Assembly: GCA_031284065.1 (NCBI GenBank)
Contig: JAITAP010000016.1
Location: 1-9,363, forward strand
Direction: 5' to 3'
Source: Prevotellaceae bacterium
GTDB lineage: Bacteria; Bacteroidota; Bacteroidia; Bacteroidales; UBA932
Length of the DNA: 9,363 nucleotides
The translations under genes were made by a program, and so were the position numbers. Of this stretch, positions 1 through 6,843 are shown piece by piece. The notes below the pieces were generated by a model that saw only the letters and a list, made by a program, of their open reading frames with translations, did no database searches and was not told where the DNA came from. Each line of letters opens with the position of its first letter. Position 1 is the stretch's first letter.

Positions 1-2
1 AA

Positions 3-95
3 GAAAATGATGGAAAAGCTGAAAGAGAAAATTCTTTGGCTCATTTTTCAACTCTTTTTTCCGGAAAAATTACAACCCCTAATTCTGAAAATTGA
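3..95 (+). CDS. Possible C-terminal tail of an upstream gene (partial, uncertain)
   Basis: Frame 3 is open from the left edge to a TGA at 93-95 and would encode about 30 hydrophilic residues ending TTPNSEN. Frame 1 is also open, to a TGA at 109-111, so the reading frame cannot be decided. Neither tail is recognisable. The segment is A+T-rich, unlike the GH97 gene downstream. It may be a gene end or simply non-coding. Confidence 0.2.
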   Translation, partial: ENDGKAERENSLAHFSTLFSGKITTPNSEN

Positions 96-152
96 GGTTG
101 GTAAGGATTGACTATATAATGTGCTCTCGTTGCAACAAAGTCATATTTACGT

Positions 153-275
153 AAAAAAGGCAAAGGCTGTCGGCGCCGGGGCCTTGCAGAGCAAGTTGAG
201 CTGATGCGCCGGTTTGTCGGAGGAGCGAGTATGCGCTATTTTGGGCTACTAACCCGGGATGCCTTGCTCTTTTTG
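153..275 (+). other. Structured non-coding region upstream of the GH97 gene
   Basis: No convincing reading frame crosses this G+C-rich stretch, but it holds several complementary segments. AGAGCAAG (188-195) is the exact reverse complement of CTTGCTCT (263-270), which runs into five T residues (270-274). GCAAAGGC (160-167) can pair, with one bulged A, either with GCCTTGC at 181-187 or with the identical GCCTTGC at 261-267. CCGGG (176-180) can pair with CCCGG (253-257). These alternatives could describe a small RNA with a terminator-like 3' end, a structured leader, or chance pairing in G+C-rich DNA. No known RNA family is recognised. Confidence 0.3.
213..244 (+). promoter_or_regulatory. Possible Bacteroidetes-type promoter for the GH97 gene
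   Basis: TTTG at 213-216 is followed after 20 nt by TATTTTGG at 237-244. The second element matches five of the six fixed positions of the Bacteroidetes -7 element TAnnTTTG, and the first matches the -33 TTTG. Transcription would start near 250 and leave a leader of roughly 135 nt. The site overlaps the structured region, so only one of the two readings may be right. Confidence 0.25.
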
Positions 276-321
276 TAAATTACAGCTCCTTTTTACGGTT
301 TAACGCATTTTCTTTTGCGTA

Positions 322-352
322 GCGCCTCAAGAAAAATATTTAAGCGAGGCGC
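322..352 (+). other. Hairpin in the GH97 5' leader
   Basis: GCGCCTC (322-328) is perfectly complementary to GAGGCGC (346-352), separated by a 17-nt A+T-rich loop. The hairpin ends 34 nt before the chosen start codon at 387. It lies inside an in-frame extension that could begin at TTG 315. The structured, A-rich character fits an untranslated leader better than a coding extension. Confidence 0.4.
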
Positions 353-386
353 CGCTATTAACAACAATTTTTTAAAACAAATCAAC

Positions 387-2378
387 ATGAAGAAAAACAC
401 CTTTTTTACCATGCTCCTGTTCGCGCCTGCGGCGTTGTTCGGGCAAAAACAATTTACGCTGCAATCCCCGTCGGGAGCGCTAAAAGCCGAAATCTCCGTT
501 GACAAAGCCGTCAGCTACGCCGTGCTGCACAAGGGCGACGTTGTGCTCGCCAGCTCCGCCATCTCCATCTCGCTCGCCGACGGCGCGCAGTGGGGCGTTG
601 ACCCGAAGCTGATAAAAAAGGAAACCCGCACCGTAAACAGCGTAATCGCTTCGCCGTTCTACAAAAAATCTACCGTAAAGGAACACTACAACGAGCTCAA
701 GCTGCGCTTTAAGGGCGACTACAGCGTCATCTTCAGGGCGTACGACGAGGGCGTAGCCTACCGCTTTGAGGCTTCGCAAAAGAAACCGTTTGCTGTCGCA
801 AGCGAGCAGGCGGAGTTCAGCTTCCCCGAAAACGGCAATGCGTACATTCCCTACGCGCGGATTGGCTCCACTCCCCCGCTCGAGGCGCAGCTTTTCAACT
901 ACGAAAACACGTACCACGTAGCCCCGCTCTCAAAGTGGGACGCCGCAAAGCTGGCTTTCCTGCCCATACTCGTTGAAAGCGCAAAGGGCAAAAAGGTGTG
1001 CATTGCGGAGGCCGATTTGCTCAGCTACCCGGGAATGCTCCTGTCCAACACGTCAGGCTCACAAACGCTCAAGGGCGTTTTTACCGCCTGCCCCCAAAAT
1101 GTTGAGCAGGGAGGGCACAACATGCTTCAGGAAAAAGTGCTGACGCGCGAACCCTACATTGCCCGCTTTGACGGCGGCAACGCGGTTTTCCCCTGGCGCA
1201 TTGTAATTGTAGCCGAAAAAGATACCGAGTTTGCCGACAACGATATGGTCTATAAGCTCGCCACCCCAAGCCGCGTGGAGGACGTTTCGTGGATTAAGCC
1301 CGGAAAAGTAATGTGGGACTGGTGGAACGACTGGAACATTTACGGCGTGGACTTCCGCGCAGGCGTTAACAACAGCACCTACAAGTACTACATTGACGCG
1401 GCGGCGCAGCTGGGGCTGGAGTACGTAATCCTCGACGAGGGGTGGTCGGTAAACAAGAAAGCCGATTTGATGCAGGTAGTGCCGGAAATTAACCTGCCGG
1501 AGCTTGTCAGCTACGGCAAGTCAAAAAACGTGGGGATAATACTCTGGGTCGGCTACTACGCCTTCAACAGGGATATGGAGGCTGTGTGCAAGCGTTACTC
1601 TGAAATGGGCGTCAAAGGGTTTAAGGTGGACTTTATGGATCGCGACGACCAGTATATGGTAGATTTTCACCGGCGCACGGCAGCCACCGCCGCCAAGTAC
1701 CACCTCCTGATAGATTTTCACGGAACCCACAAGCCAACGGGCTTGCAGCGCACCTACCCAAATGTGCTCAACTTTGAGGGCGTGTATGGGCTGGAGCAAA
1801 TGAAGTGGGACAACAACGTCGATCAGGTAACCTACGAGGTAACGATACCATTCATACGCATGGTTGCCGGGCCTATGGACTACACGCAGGGCGCCATGCG
1901 CAACGCCACAAAGGGAAACTATCGCGGAGTGTACACCGAGCCCATGAGTCAGGGCACGCGCAGCCGGCAGCTGGCGCAGTACGTCATCTTTGAGTCGCCG
2001 CTCAACATGATGTGCGACGCTCCGTCCGCCTACCTGAGCGAGCGCGAGTGCAGCGACTTTATCGCCGCCGTCCCCACCGTGTGGGACGAAACAAAGGTCA
2101 TAGACGGAACCGTAGGAGAGTACGTCGCCATTGCCCGCCGCAAGGCCGACGCGTGGTACGTGGGCGGGATGATTGGGTGGAAGGCGCGTAGCGTAGAGGT
2201 TGACCTTTCATTTCTGGGCGAAGGCTCGTTTGCCGCCGAAATCTTCCGCGACGGCGTAAACGCCGACCGCGCCGCAAGAGACTACGTCAAAGAAACCATA
2301 GACATTCCCGCCGCCAAAAAAATCACCGTCCGCATGGCGCCGGGTGGAGGCTACGCCCTGAAAATTTTCAAAAAATAG
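387..2378 (+). CDS. Secreted glycoside hydrolase family 97, retaining alpha-galactosidase-like
   Basis: A 663-residue GH97 glycosidase that probably removes alpha-linked sugars from oligosaccharides in the periplasm. ATG 387 was chosen because it starts a signal peptide (Lys-Lys, then a hydrophobic run, ending about ALFG at 16-19, no lipobox Cys). The in-frame TTG at 315 would bury that signal. The N-terminal half is the family beta-sandwich. The (beta/alpha)8 catalytic part starts near the VMWDWWNDW stretch. Asp415 in KVDFMDRDDQ and Glu470 in FEGVYGLEQ fall at the positions reported for the nucleophile and acid/base of Bacteroides thetaiotaomicron retaining GH97 alpha-galactosidase (BtGH97b), and the length is nearly the same. 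Inverting GH97 enzymes such as SusB lack the Asp nucleophile, so this is the retaining branch. Exact substrate is inferred. No susC/susD-like partner lies in the window. Confidence 0.93.
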   Translation: MKKNTFFTMLLFAPAALFGQKQFTLQSPSGALKAEISVDKAVSYAVLHKGDVVLASSAISISLADGAQWGVDPKLIKKETRTVNSVIASPFYKKSTVKEHYNELKLRFKGDYSVIFRAYDEGVAYRFEASQKKPFAVASEQAEFSFPENGNAYIPYARIGSTPPLEAQLFNYENTYHVAPLSKWDAAKLAFLPILVESAKGKKVCIAEADLLSYPGMLLSNTSGSQTLKGVFTACPQNVEQGGHNMLQEKVLTREPYIARFDGGNAVFPWRIVIVAEKDTEFADNDMVYKLATPSRVEDVSWIKPGKVMWDWWNDWNIYGVDFRAGVNNSTYKYYIDAAAQLGLEYVILDEGWSVNKKADLMQVVPEINLPELVSYGKSKNVGIILWVGYYAFNRDMEAVCKRYSEMGVKGFKVDFMDRDDQYMVDFHRRTAATAAKYHLLIDFHGTHKPTGLQRTYPNVLNFEGVYGLEQMKWDNNVDQVTYEVTIPFIRMVAGPMDYTQGAMRNATKGNYRGVYTEPMSQGTRSRQLAQYVIFESPLNMMCDAPSAYLSERECSDFIAAVPTVWDETKVIDGTVGEYVAIARRKADAWYVGGMIGWKARSVEVDLSFLGEGSFAAEIFRDGVNADRAARDYVKETIDIPAAKKITVRMAPGGGYALKIFKK

Positions 2379-2563
2379 CGCGGCTGTCCGTAACAGGCAC
2401 GCTCGGGCTGATAGCAAACGAGGTAAAATTGAGTAACGCTGAAAAGTCCCGTTTTTGCAGCCAAGTAGAGCGTACAATCACGCATAGTAGGGACGGCTGC
2501 CGGAATGAAAAGAAGCCTGTGCATAGCTTGGAAATTTTGAATTTTGAATTGGCTGATGCCGGG

Positions 2564-2693
2564 CAAGTCTCGCAGGGACGACGCTTGATTAACCGCAGGC
2601 TAAAGCCTGCGGGCAGCGATAGCCCCCTCTCCTCCCAAGTCCCGCAGGGACGACACTTGGGAGCGATAGCAAATGTCGCCCCTGCGAGACTTG
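2564..2693. repeat. Cluster of REP-like intergenic palindromic repeats
   Basis: Three related 24-nt units are present. Two are direct copies at 2564-2587 and 2636-2659, 22/24 identical, both containing CGCAGGGACGAC. One inverted copy lies at 2670-2693, matching the first at 21/24 after reverse complementing. The second and third face each other across 10 nt and can form a 24-position stem with three mismatches. Between the first two lies a different palindrome, CCGCAGGCT-AA-AGCCTGCGG (2593-2612), with a perfect 9-bp stem. All share a CGCAGG core. The rest of 2379-2831 shows no supportable gene. An open frame at 2429-2746 is largely a translation of these repeats. Confidence 0.75.
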
Positions 2694-2767
2694 CTCTACA
2701 AGGAGGCGGTTTTAGAAAATCGCTGTTTTATATTGCAACAAATTGATTATCAAATAAATAAAAACAC

Positions 2768-2786
2768 GACCGAATTTTAGTCGGTC
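2768..2786 (-). terminator. Hairpin upstream of hisC (minus-strand terminator or operator)
   Basis: GACCGA (2768-2773) and TCGGTC (2781-2786) form a perfect 6-bp inverted repeat with a 7-nt loop. Read on the minus strand, the stem is followed by GTGTTTTTATTTATTTG, which resembles an intrinsic terminator. It ends 45 nt before the hisC start, so it could equally be a regulatory hairpin or operator in the hisC leader. No clear -7/-33 promoter pair was found between 2694 and 2831. Confidence 0.35.
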
Positions 2787-2831
2787 AATAGCGCTCAAAA
2801 TACATAATTTATTCCTAATTTCTCAAGGGTA

Positions 2832-3875
2832 ATGGTCAACATTGAAAGTCTTGTACGAAAAAATATCCGGGAGCTCAAGCCGTACTCAACGGCGCGTGAT
2901 GAGTTCGTTGGCGAGGCTTCGGTTTTTCTCGACGCTAACGAAAATCCCTACAACGCCCCCTACAACCGCTACCCCGACCCCATGCAGCGGGAGCTGAAGC
3001 GCGCCATTGCCGCGCAAAAAAATGTGGCGGCAGCGCAAATGCTGCTGGGCAACGGCAGCGACGAGCCGATAGACTTGCTCATTCGGGCGTTCTGCGAGCC
3101 AAAGCTGGACAACATTGTTGCCATTGCGCCAACCTACGGCATGTACAAGGTTGCCGCCGACGTTAACAACGTGGAGTACCGGAAGGTGCAGCTCAACGCG
3201 CAGCTTGACTTTTGCGCCGACGACCTGCTACGGGCTGCCGACGAGCGCACCAAGCTCATTTGGCTCTGCTCGCCAAACAACCCCACCGGCAACAGCCTGA
3301 ACCGGCAGGAAATTGTAAGAACCATCGAAGCCTTTGCCGGCATTGTGGTACTCGACGAAGCCTACATTGACTTTTCGGAGCGGCAAACATTTTTGTCGGA
3401 GCTGCGCAGGTACCCCAACTTGGTGGTGCTGCAAACCTTCTCCAAAGCTTGGGCATCGGCGGGGGTGCGCTTGGGAATGGCGTTTGCGGCAACGGAAATT
3501 ATCGACGTGCTCAACAAAATAAAGTACCCCTACAACATCAACGTGCTGACGCTGCACCACGCGCTACGGCACATTTTGCAGCGCGGGGACGACGTGAAGG
3601 CATGGGTAAAAACGCTGCTCGCCGAGCGCGAAAAGCTGCGCAGCGCGCTGACGGCGTTGCCCTGCGTGCTGCGCGTTTTCCCCTCCGACGCCAACTTTTT
3701 GCTCGTAAAAACCACCGACGCCAACGCCATATACCGCCACTTGACAAGCAAAGGCGTGGTAGTCCGCAACCGCCACAACGTGGAGCTGTGCGAGAACTGC
3801 CTGCGCATCACCGCAGGCACGCCGCAGGAAAACGCGGCGCTGGTAAAGGCAATGTCTGAGCTGCGATTTACGTAA
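2832..3875 (+). CDS. hisC: Histidinol-phosphate aminotransferase
   Basis: HisC (EC 2.6.1.9) is a cytoplasmic PLP enzyme that transfers an amino group from glutamate to imidazole-acetol phosphate, giving L-histidinol phosphate in histidine synthesis. The 347-residue length is normal. The class I/II aminotransferase landmarks are in order: LDANENPYNAP near the N-terminus, CSPNNPTGN with Asn150, LDEAYIDF with Asp175 and Tyr178, the PLP-binding Lys205 in TFSKAWASAGVRLG, and Arg325 in LRITAG, which binds the substrate carboxylate or phosphate in the family. ATG 2832 gives the N-terminus expected for Bacteroides HisC; the ribosome binding site is weak, as is common in this phylum. Its normal neighbours hisG and hisD are not upstream, and hisB, normally next, is 4.1 kb away beyond a restriction-modification cassette. 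The 453-nt upstream gap suggests that hisC begins its own transcript. Confidence 0.96.
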   Translation: MVNIESLVRKNIRELKPYSTARDEFVGEASVFLDANENPYNAPYNRYPDPMQRELKRAIAAQKNVAAAQMLLGNGSDEPIDLLIRAFCEPKLDNIVAIAPTYGMYKVAADVNNVEYRKVQLNAQLDFCADDLLRAADERTKLIWLCSPNNPTGNSLNRQEIVRTIEAFAGIVVLDEAYIDFSERQTFLSELRRYPNLVVLQTFSKAWASAGVRLGMAFAATEIIDVLNKIKYPYNINVLTLHHALRHILQRGDDVKAWVKTLLAEREKLRSALTALPCVLRVFPSDANFLLVKTTDANAIYRHLTSKGVVVRNRHNVELCENCLRITAGTPQENAALVKAMSELRFT

Positions 3876-3894
3876 CTCCGGAAATTTCAAAATT
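3875..3894 (+). repeat. Left copy of an imperfect direct repeat flanking the R-M cassette
   Basis: ACTCCG-GAAAT-TTC-AAAATT begins at the last base of the hisC stop codon. It matches ACTCCG-TAAAT-CCTG-AAAATT at 7932-7952, just upstream of hisB. Sixteen positions in the three shared blocks are identical, with one substitution and one small divergent segment. This could be a target duplication left by insertion of the cassette, but A+T-rich spacers can also resemble each other by chance. Confidence 0.4.
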
Positions 3895-3899
3895 CACAG

Positions 3900-5021
3900 A
3901 TGAATTACAATATAAAATTTGATTTTAGCAATGGCGATACAATGTACTTAACACATTCTTTGCATCCATATCCCGCAAAGTTTCCGCCTCAGCTGCCACA
4001 CGCGATAATAAAAAAGTTCGCACCTAAAAGGGCAACTGTTTTAGACCCTTTTTGTGGTTCGGGTACAACGCTTGTTGAGGCGCGTTTGCTGGGATGTAAC
4101 GCGATCGGTGTTGATGTAAATGGCTTGTCTTCGCTGCTTTCCAAGGTCAAAGCAACGCCGCTTTCCGAAAAAGAGCTTGTTCAAATCAAATCATTCCTTG
4201 ATTTGATTGCAAACGAGGATTTTCAATGGAAAATGAGACGGCAGATAATCAAAGTTAAAGAGATAGACGGTTTAGAGCATTGGTTCCAGCATAATGTTGC
4301 AGAAGAATTAACACATATTCTCAATCTAATTTCTGAGTTAGATGATGAAAATGTAAGGGACTTCCTAAAAATAGTTTTGTCCTCAATCATAGTAAGGGTA
4401 TCCAACCAAGAGAGCGACACGCGATTTGCGGCAAAGAGTAAAAACATATCCGATAATTTTACTTTTGGGCTGTTCTTAACAAGAGCAAGTGAATATCTTA
4501 CACGCATTGCTGATTATTCTAAAAAAATAAATGGGGAAGGCTATTTAAAACTGCTAAATGCAGACAGCCGCAATTTGTCAATGCTTGACAGTGATAGTGT
4601 TGACATTATAATCACTTCGCCGCCTTACGCAAATACATACGATTATTACTTGTACCATAAATTCCGTAAGCGCTGGCTTGATTTAGATGTGCAGTTCGCG
4701 CAGTATAACGAAATCGGCTCGCGCCGCGAGTATTCGAGTCTGAAAAAGCCCGCAGAGCAATGGACTATAGATTTGAAAAAATGCTTTTCCGAAATGTACC
4801 GTCTAACCAAAAAAGGCGGTTTAGCGTTTATCGTTATTGGCGACAGCGTTATAAAAAAAGAATTGATTAAAATTGACGAAGTTATTACTGATTTTATGCC
4901 CGAAATTGGCTTTGAAATTGGCAATATAATTTCGTCTGATTTGTCGGAACATTCACGCATTTTCAACCCAACATTTGCACAGAAAAATAAAAAAGAGCAC
5001 CTTTTAATTCTAAAGAAGTAA
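3900..5021 (+). CDS. Type II DNA methyltransferase, SPPY (N4-cytosine/N6-adenine) type, first of a pair
   Basis: A 373-residue S-adenosylmethionine-dependent DNA amino-methyltransferase, predicted to methylate an exocyclic amino group at the cassette's recognition site and so protect host DNA. A motif X-like segment LHPYPAKFPPQ (21-31) is followed by the AdoMet-binding motif I DPFCGSGTT (49-57). The catalytic motif IV TSPPY is at 239-243, and a strand with GGLAFIVIGDS starts at 306. SPPY is most often found in N4-cytosine enzymes, but N6-adenine activity cannot be excluded. The roughly 180 residues between motifs I and IV probably include the target-recognition region. The gene starts 24 nt after hisC stops, without a strong ribosome binding site, and ends 2 nt before the nuclease gene. 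A second in-frame ATG at 3942 is possible. It is A+T-richer than hisC, consistent with horizontal acquisition. Confidence 0.9.
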   Translation: MNYNIKFDFSNGDTMYLTHSLHPYPAKFPPQLPHAIIKKFAPKRATVLDPFCGSGTTLVEARLLGCNAIGVDVNGLSSLLSKVKATPLSEKELVQIKSFLDLIANEDFQWKMRRQIIKVKEIDGLEHWFQHNVAEELTHILNLISELDDENVRDFLKIVLSSIIVRVSNQESDTRFAAKSKNISDNFTFGLFLTRASEYLTRIADYSKKINGEGYLKLLNADSRNLSMLDSDSVDIIITSPPYANTYDYYLYHKFRKRWLDLDVQFAQYNEIGSRREYSSLKKPAEQWTIDLKKCFSEMYRLTKKGGLAFIVIGDSVIKKELIKIDEVITDFMPEIGFEIGNIISSDLSEHSRIFNPTFAQKNKKEHLLILKK

Positions 5022-5023
5022 AT

Positions 5024-6841
5024 ATGAAACAGATACGTATGTATTACGAAAGTTTGGAACAAAGCGAAAACTATATTAAACCAATAATTGAAAAAATTAT
5101 TGATACAAAAGTAGCTGAAATTGTTTTAGTTAAACGCCCGAAAACAGCAAAGGATTTGAATAACGGCTCTATAGCCGCCATTCAAACAATGACAACGCCC
5201 GATAATTTAATAACAGGCATTGCCAACGGCAAAGAATATCCGTTAGTGCTGATTGAATTTACAGAGGCAGTAACAACAGAAGACCACGAATTGCAACGCA
5301 CCTACGGCGCAGTTGCGGCTTATCTTTCAGGCGCATACTACTTGAAATTAGCAAGCGAAAAATATTCTGAAAAAGAATTTGGCGGTGCAAAGTACAACCC
5401 ATTTTCAACCCCGAAAATCTTTATTGATGAAGTGGGTTACGAGGGGTACATTATTGCCGATTGGAAAACCGAGAAAGGTAACAAATACACTTTGCAACGC
5501 AATTCAAAATATCCATCTTGCCCGCCCGACATTGCAATCCTTACAGCTACTTTGCAAAATGCCGTTTCTGCATTTGTGAAATCTGAAAAGGATTGGTTTA
5601 CAAACAGCTTGTTAGAATTGAAGCGAGATGCGTCATATCAAGCTTACCGCAAGCAAGTAGATGCGGCAACAGGTGCAAAAGATTTGTTAGAAGTATGGAA
5701 AAATCGCAAGGACAGTAATTTGAATAAGCTGCGGTACTTTGTAAAACCTAATTTTGTTGCGGCAAAAATAAATCGTTTTAGCCATGCAATGGACCCTGAT
5801 AGAGGAATTTTGACCTTCATATCATTTTTGTTTTCGGAAACACGGGAGGTATTTGGTATATATGCATTAGTTCGTCCGCGTGGAAATAGCTTAATGAAAC
5901 AGGATTTGACTACGCTTCATTCAATGCGTAGTAAGCTAACTGTGGCATTAGAAATGGACAAAGGCGGGCTACCTGACTGGCTAATTGACGAACTTAAGAA
6001 CGCCGCCAAAAATGCAAAATCATTGAACAATATTGTAGATTTTCAGCCCGTTTGGGAAAAGCACATAGCCCAAATCGTTGAAAACAAGGTTGTAATGACT
6101 CTCGCCTATTTTTTAGATGGTATATATTTGAATTACAATGGAATATGTTTAAAATGGGACAAAAGAAAGTTGGTACATTCCACGAGCAAGAATTTCTTGC
6201 CCGCATTTTCAAAGCATTTTGGATTTTCAACTTACACAGCGCCCACATCTATTATTGAAGTTGCAAATGAAGTTGATGAGGACGAAGTAACATACGCTAT
6301 TGTTCATAGAGTGCTAATTCCTAATGGTTTTAAGATTATTGCCGTTTCTTACCCCGGCTCGCAAGGTGGCGGGGCAGTTTTGCCAAACCCTGAACTTGGC
6401 AAAGCCCAACCTCGTGAATATCCTGATGTAATCGCATTACCACCGACTTATTCCAAAATTGATGTGGTGCTGAATGAAAGCAAGGGTATGTTCACAAAAT
6501 CAAGCGTAGAAAAGGATTTAGGAAAGATTTTGCGGTATAAGACCGACCCGAAGCTGAAAACAGCGCTCAAAGAGACATTGTTTGTTGCACAGGTAGTTGA
6601 TAAAAACAAGCAGCTAAAAAACATTGTTATTGGCGTTGCCTTTGGAGTAAAAACTGATGTAACAACAGATTGGCAACCGAACAATGTAGATTTTATTTTC
6701 AGGGTTGCAAACCGTAATCAGTGGGCAATTGGCATTTTCAAACAAGATATGCGAAATCTGGTTAAAAAAATTGAAGGTAAAACGAATTTCCCAACCGTAT
6801 ATAAATTGGCGAAAAATAATAATATGCAAAGTTTGTTTTGA
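5024..6841 (+). CDS. Putative Type II restriction endonuclease, PD-(D/E)XK fold
   Basis: A 605-residue protein between two DNA methyltransferases, predicted to cut unmodified DNA at the sequence they protect. The direct support is a canonical nuclease signature near the C-terminus: Pro467-Asp468, 16 residues, then Glu485-Ser486-Lys487 on a hydrophobic strand (IDVVLNESKG). The N-terminal part has a second acidic cluster, Pro59-Asp60 and Glu78/Glu81 in VLIEFTEAVTTEDHELQR, which also sits on a predicted strand but lacks the usual Lys; it may be a second nuclease domain or only a structural fold. No helicase, translocase or methylase motifs are seen, so this is not Type I, III or IIG. The size fits asymmetric-site (Type IIS-like) enzymes. 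It begins 2 nt after the upstream methylase and ends 2 nt before the next. Another ATG at 5039 is possible. I do not recognise a named isoschizomer. Confidence 0.78.
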   Translation: MKQIRMYYESLEQSENYIKPIIEKIIDTKVAEIVLVKRPKTAKDLNNGSIAAIQTMTTPDNLITGIANGKEYPLVLIEFTEAVTTEDHELQRTYGAVAAYLSGAYYLKLASEKYSEKEFGGAKYNPFSTPKIFIDEVGYEGYIIADWKTEKGNKYTLQRNSKYPSCPPDIAILTATLQNAVSAFVKSEKDWFTNSLLELKRDASYQAYRKQVDAATGAKDLLEVWKNRKDSNLNKLRYFVKPNFVAAKINRFSHAMDPDRGILTFISFLFSETREVFGIYALVRPRGNSLMKQDLTTLHSMRSKLTVALEMDKGGLPDWLIDELKNAAKNAKSLNNIVDFQPVWEKHIAQIVENKVVMTLAYFLDGIYLNYNGICLKWDKRKLVHSTSKNFLPAFSKHFGFSTYTAPTSIIEVANEVDEDEVTYAIVHRVLIPNGFKIIAVSYPGSQGGGAVLPNPELGKAQPREYPDVIALPPTYSKIDVVLNESKGMFTKSSVEKDLGKILRYKTDPKLKTALKETLFVAQVVDKNKQLKNIVIGVAFGVKTDVTTDWQPNNVDFIFRVANRNQWAIGIFKQDMRNLVKKIEGKTNFPTVYKLAKNNNMQSLF

Positions 6842-6843
6842 TT

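Noticed and set aside
315..386. N-terminal extension of the GH97 gene from TTG 315
   Set aside because: It would place 24 residues ahead of a clear signal peptide, runs through a leader hairpin, and shifts the catalytic residues away from the numbering of the closest characterised enzyme.
2429..2746. A 105-codon open frame on the plus strand between the GH97 gene and hisC
   Set aside because: It starts with TTG and much of it is a translation of the palindromic repeats (QVSQGRR, QVPQGRH). It has no domain and no ribosome binding site.
3228..3890. Several overlapping open frames on both strands within hisC
   Set aside because: They are Arg/Ala/Pro-rich or antisense shadows of hisC without domains, typical of G+C-rich codon third positions.
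4460..4467. TACTTTTG, a perfect match to the Bacteroidetes -7 element, inside the first methylase gene
   Set aside because: No TTTG-like -33 element lies at the right distance, and an 8-nt degenerate motif in A+T-rich coding sequence is expected by chance.
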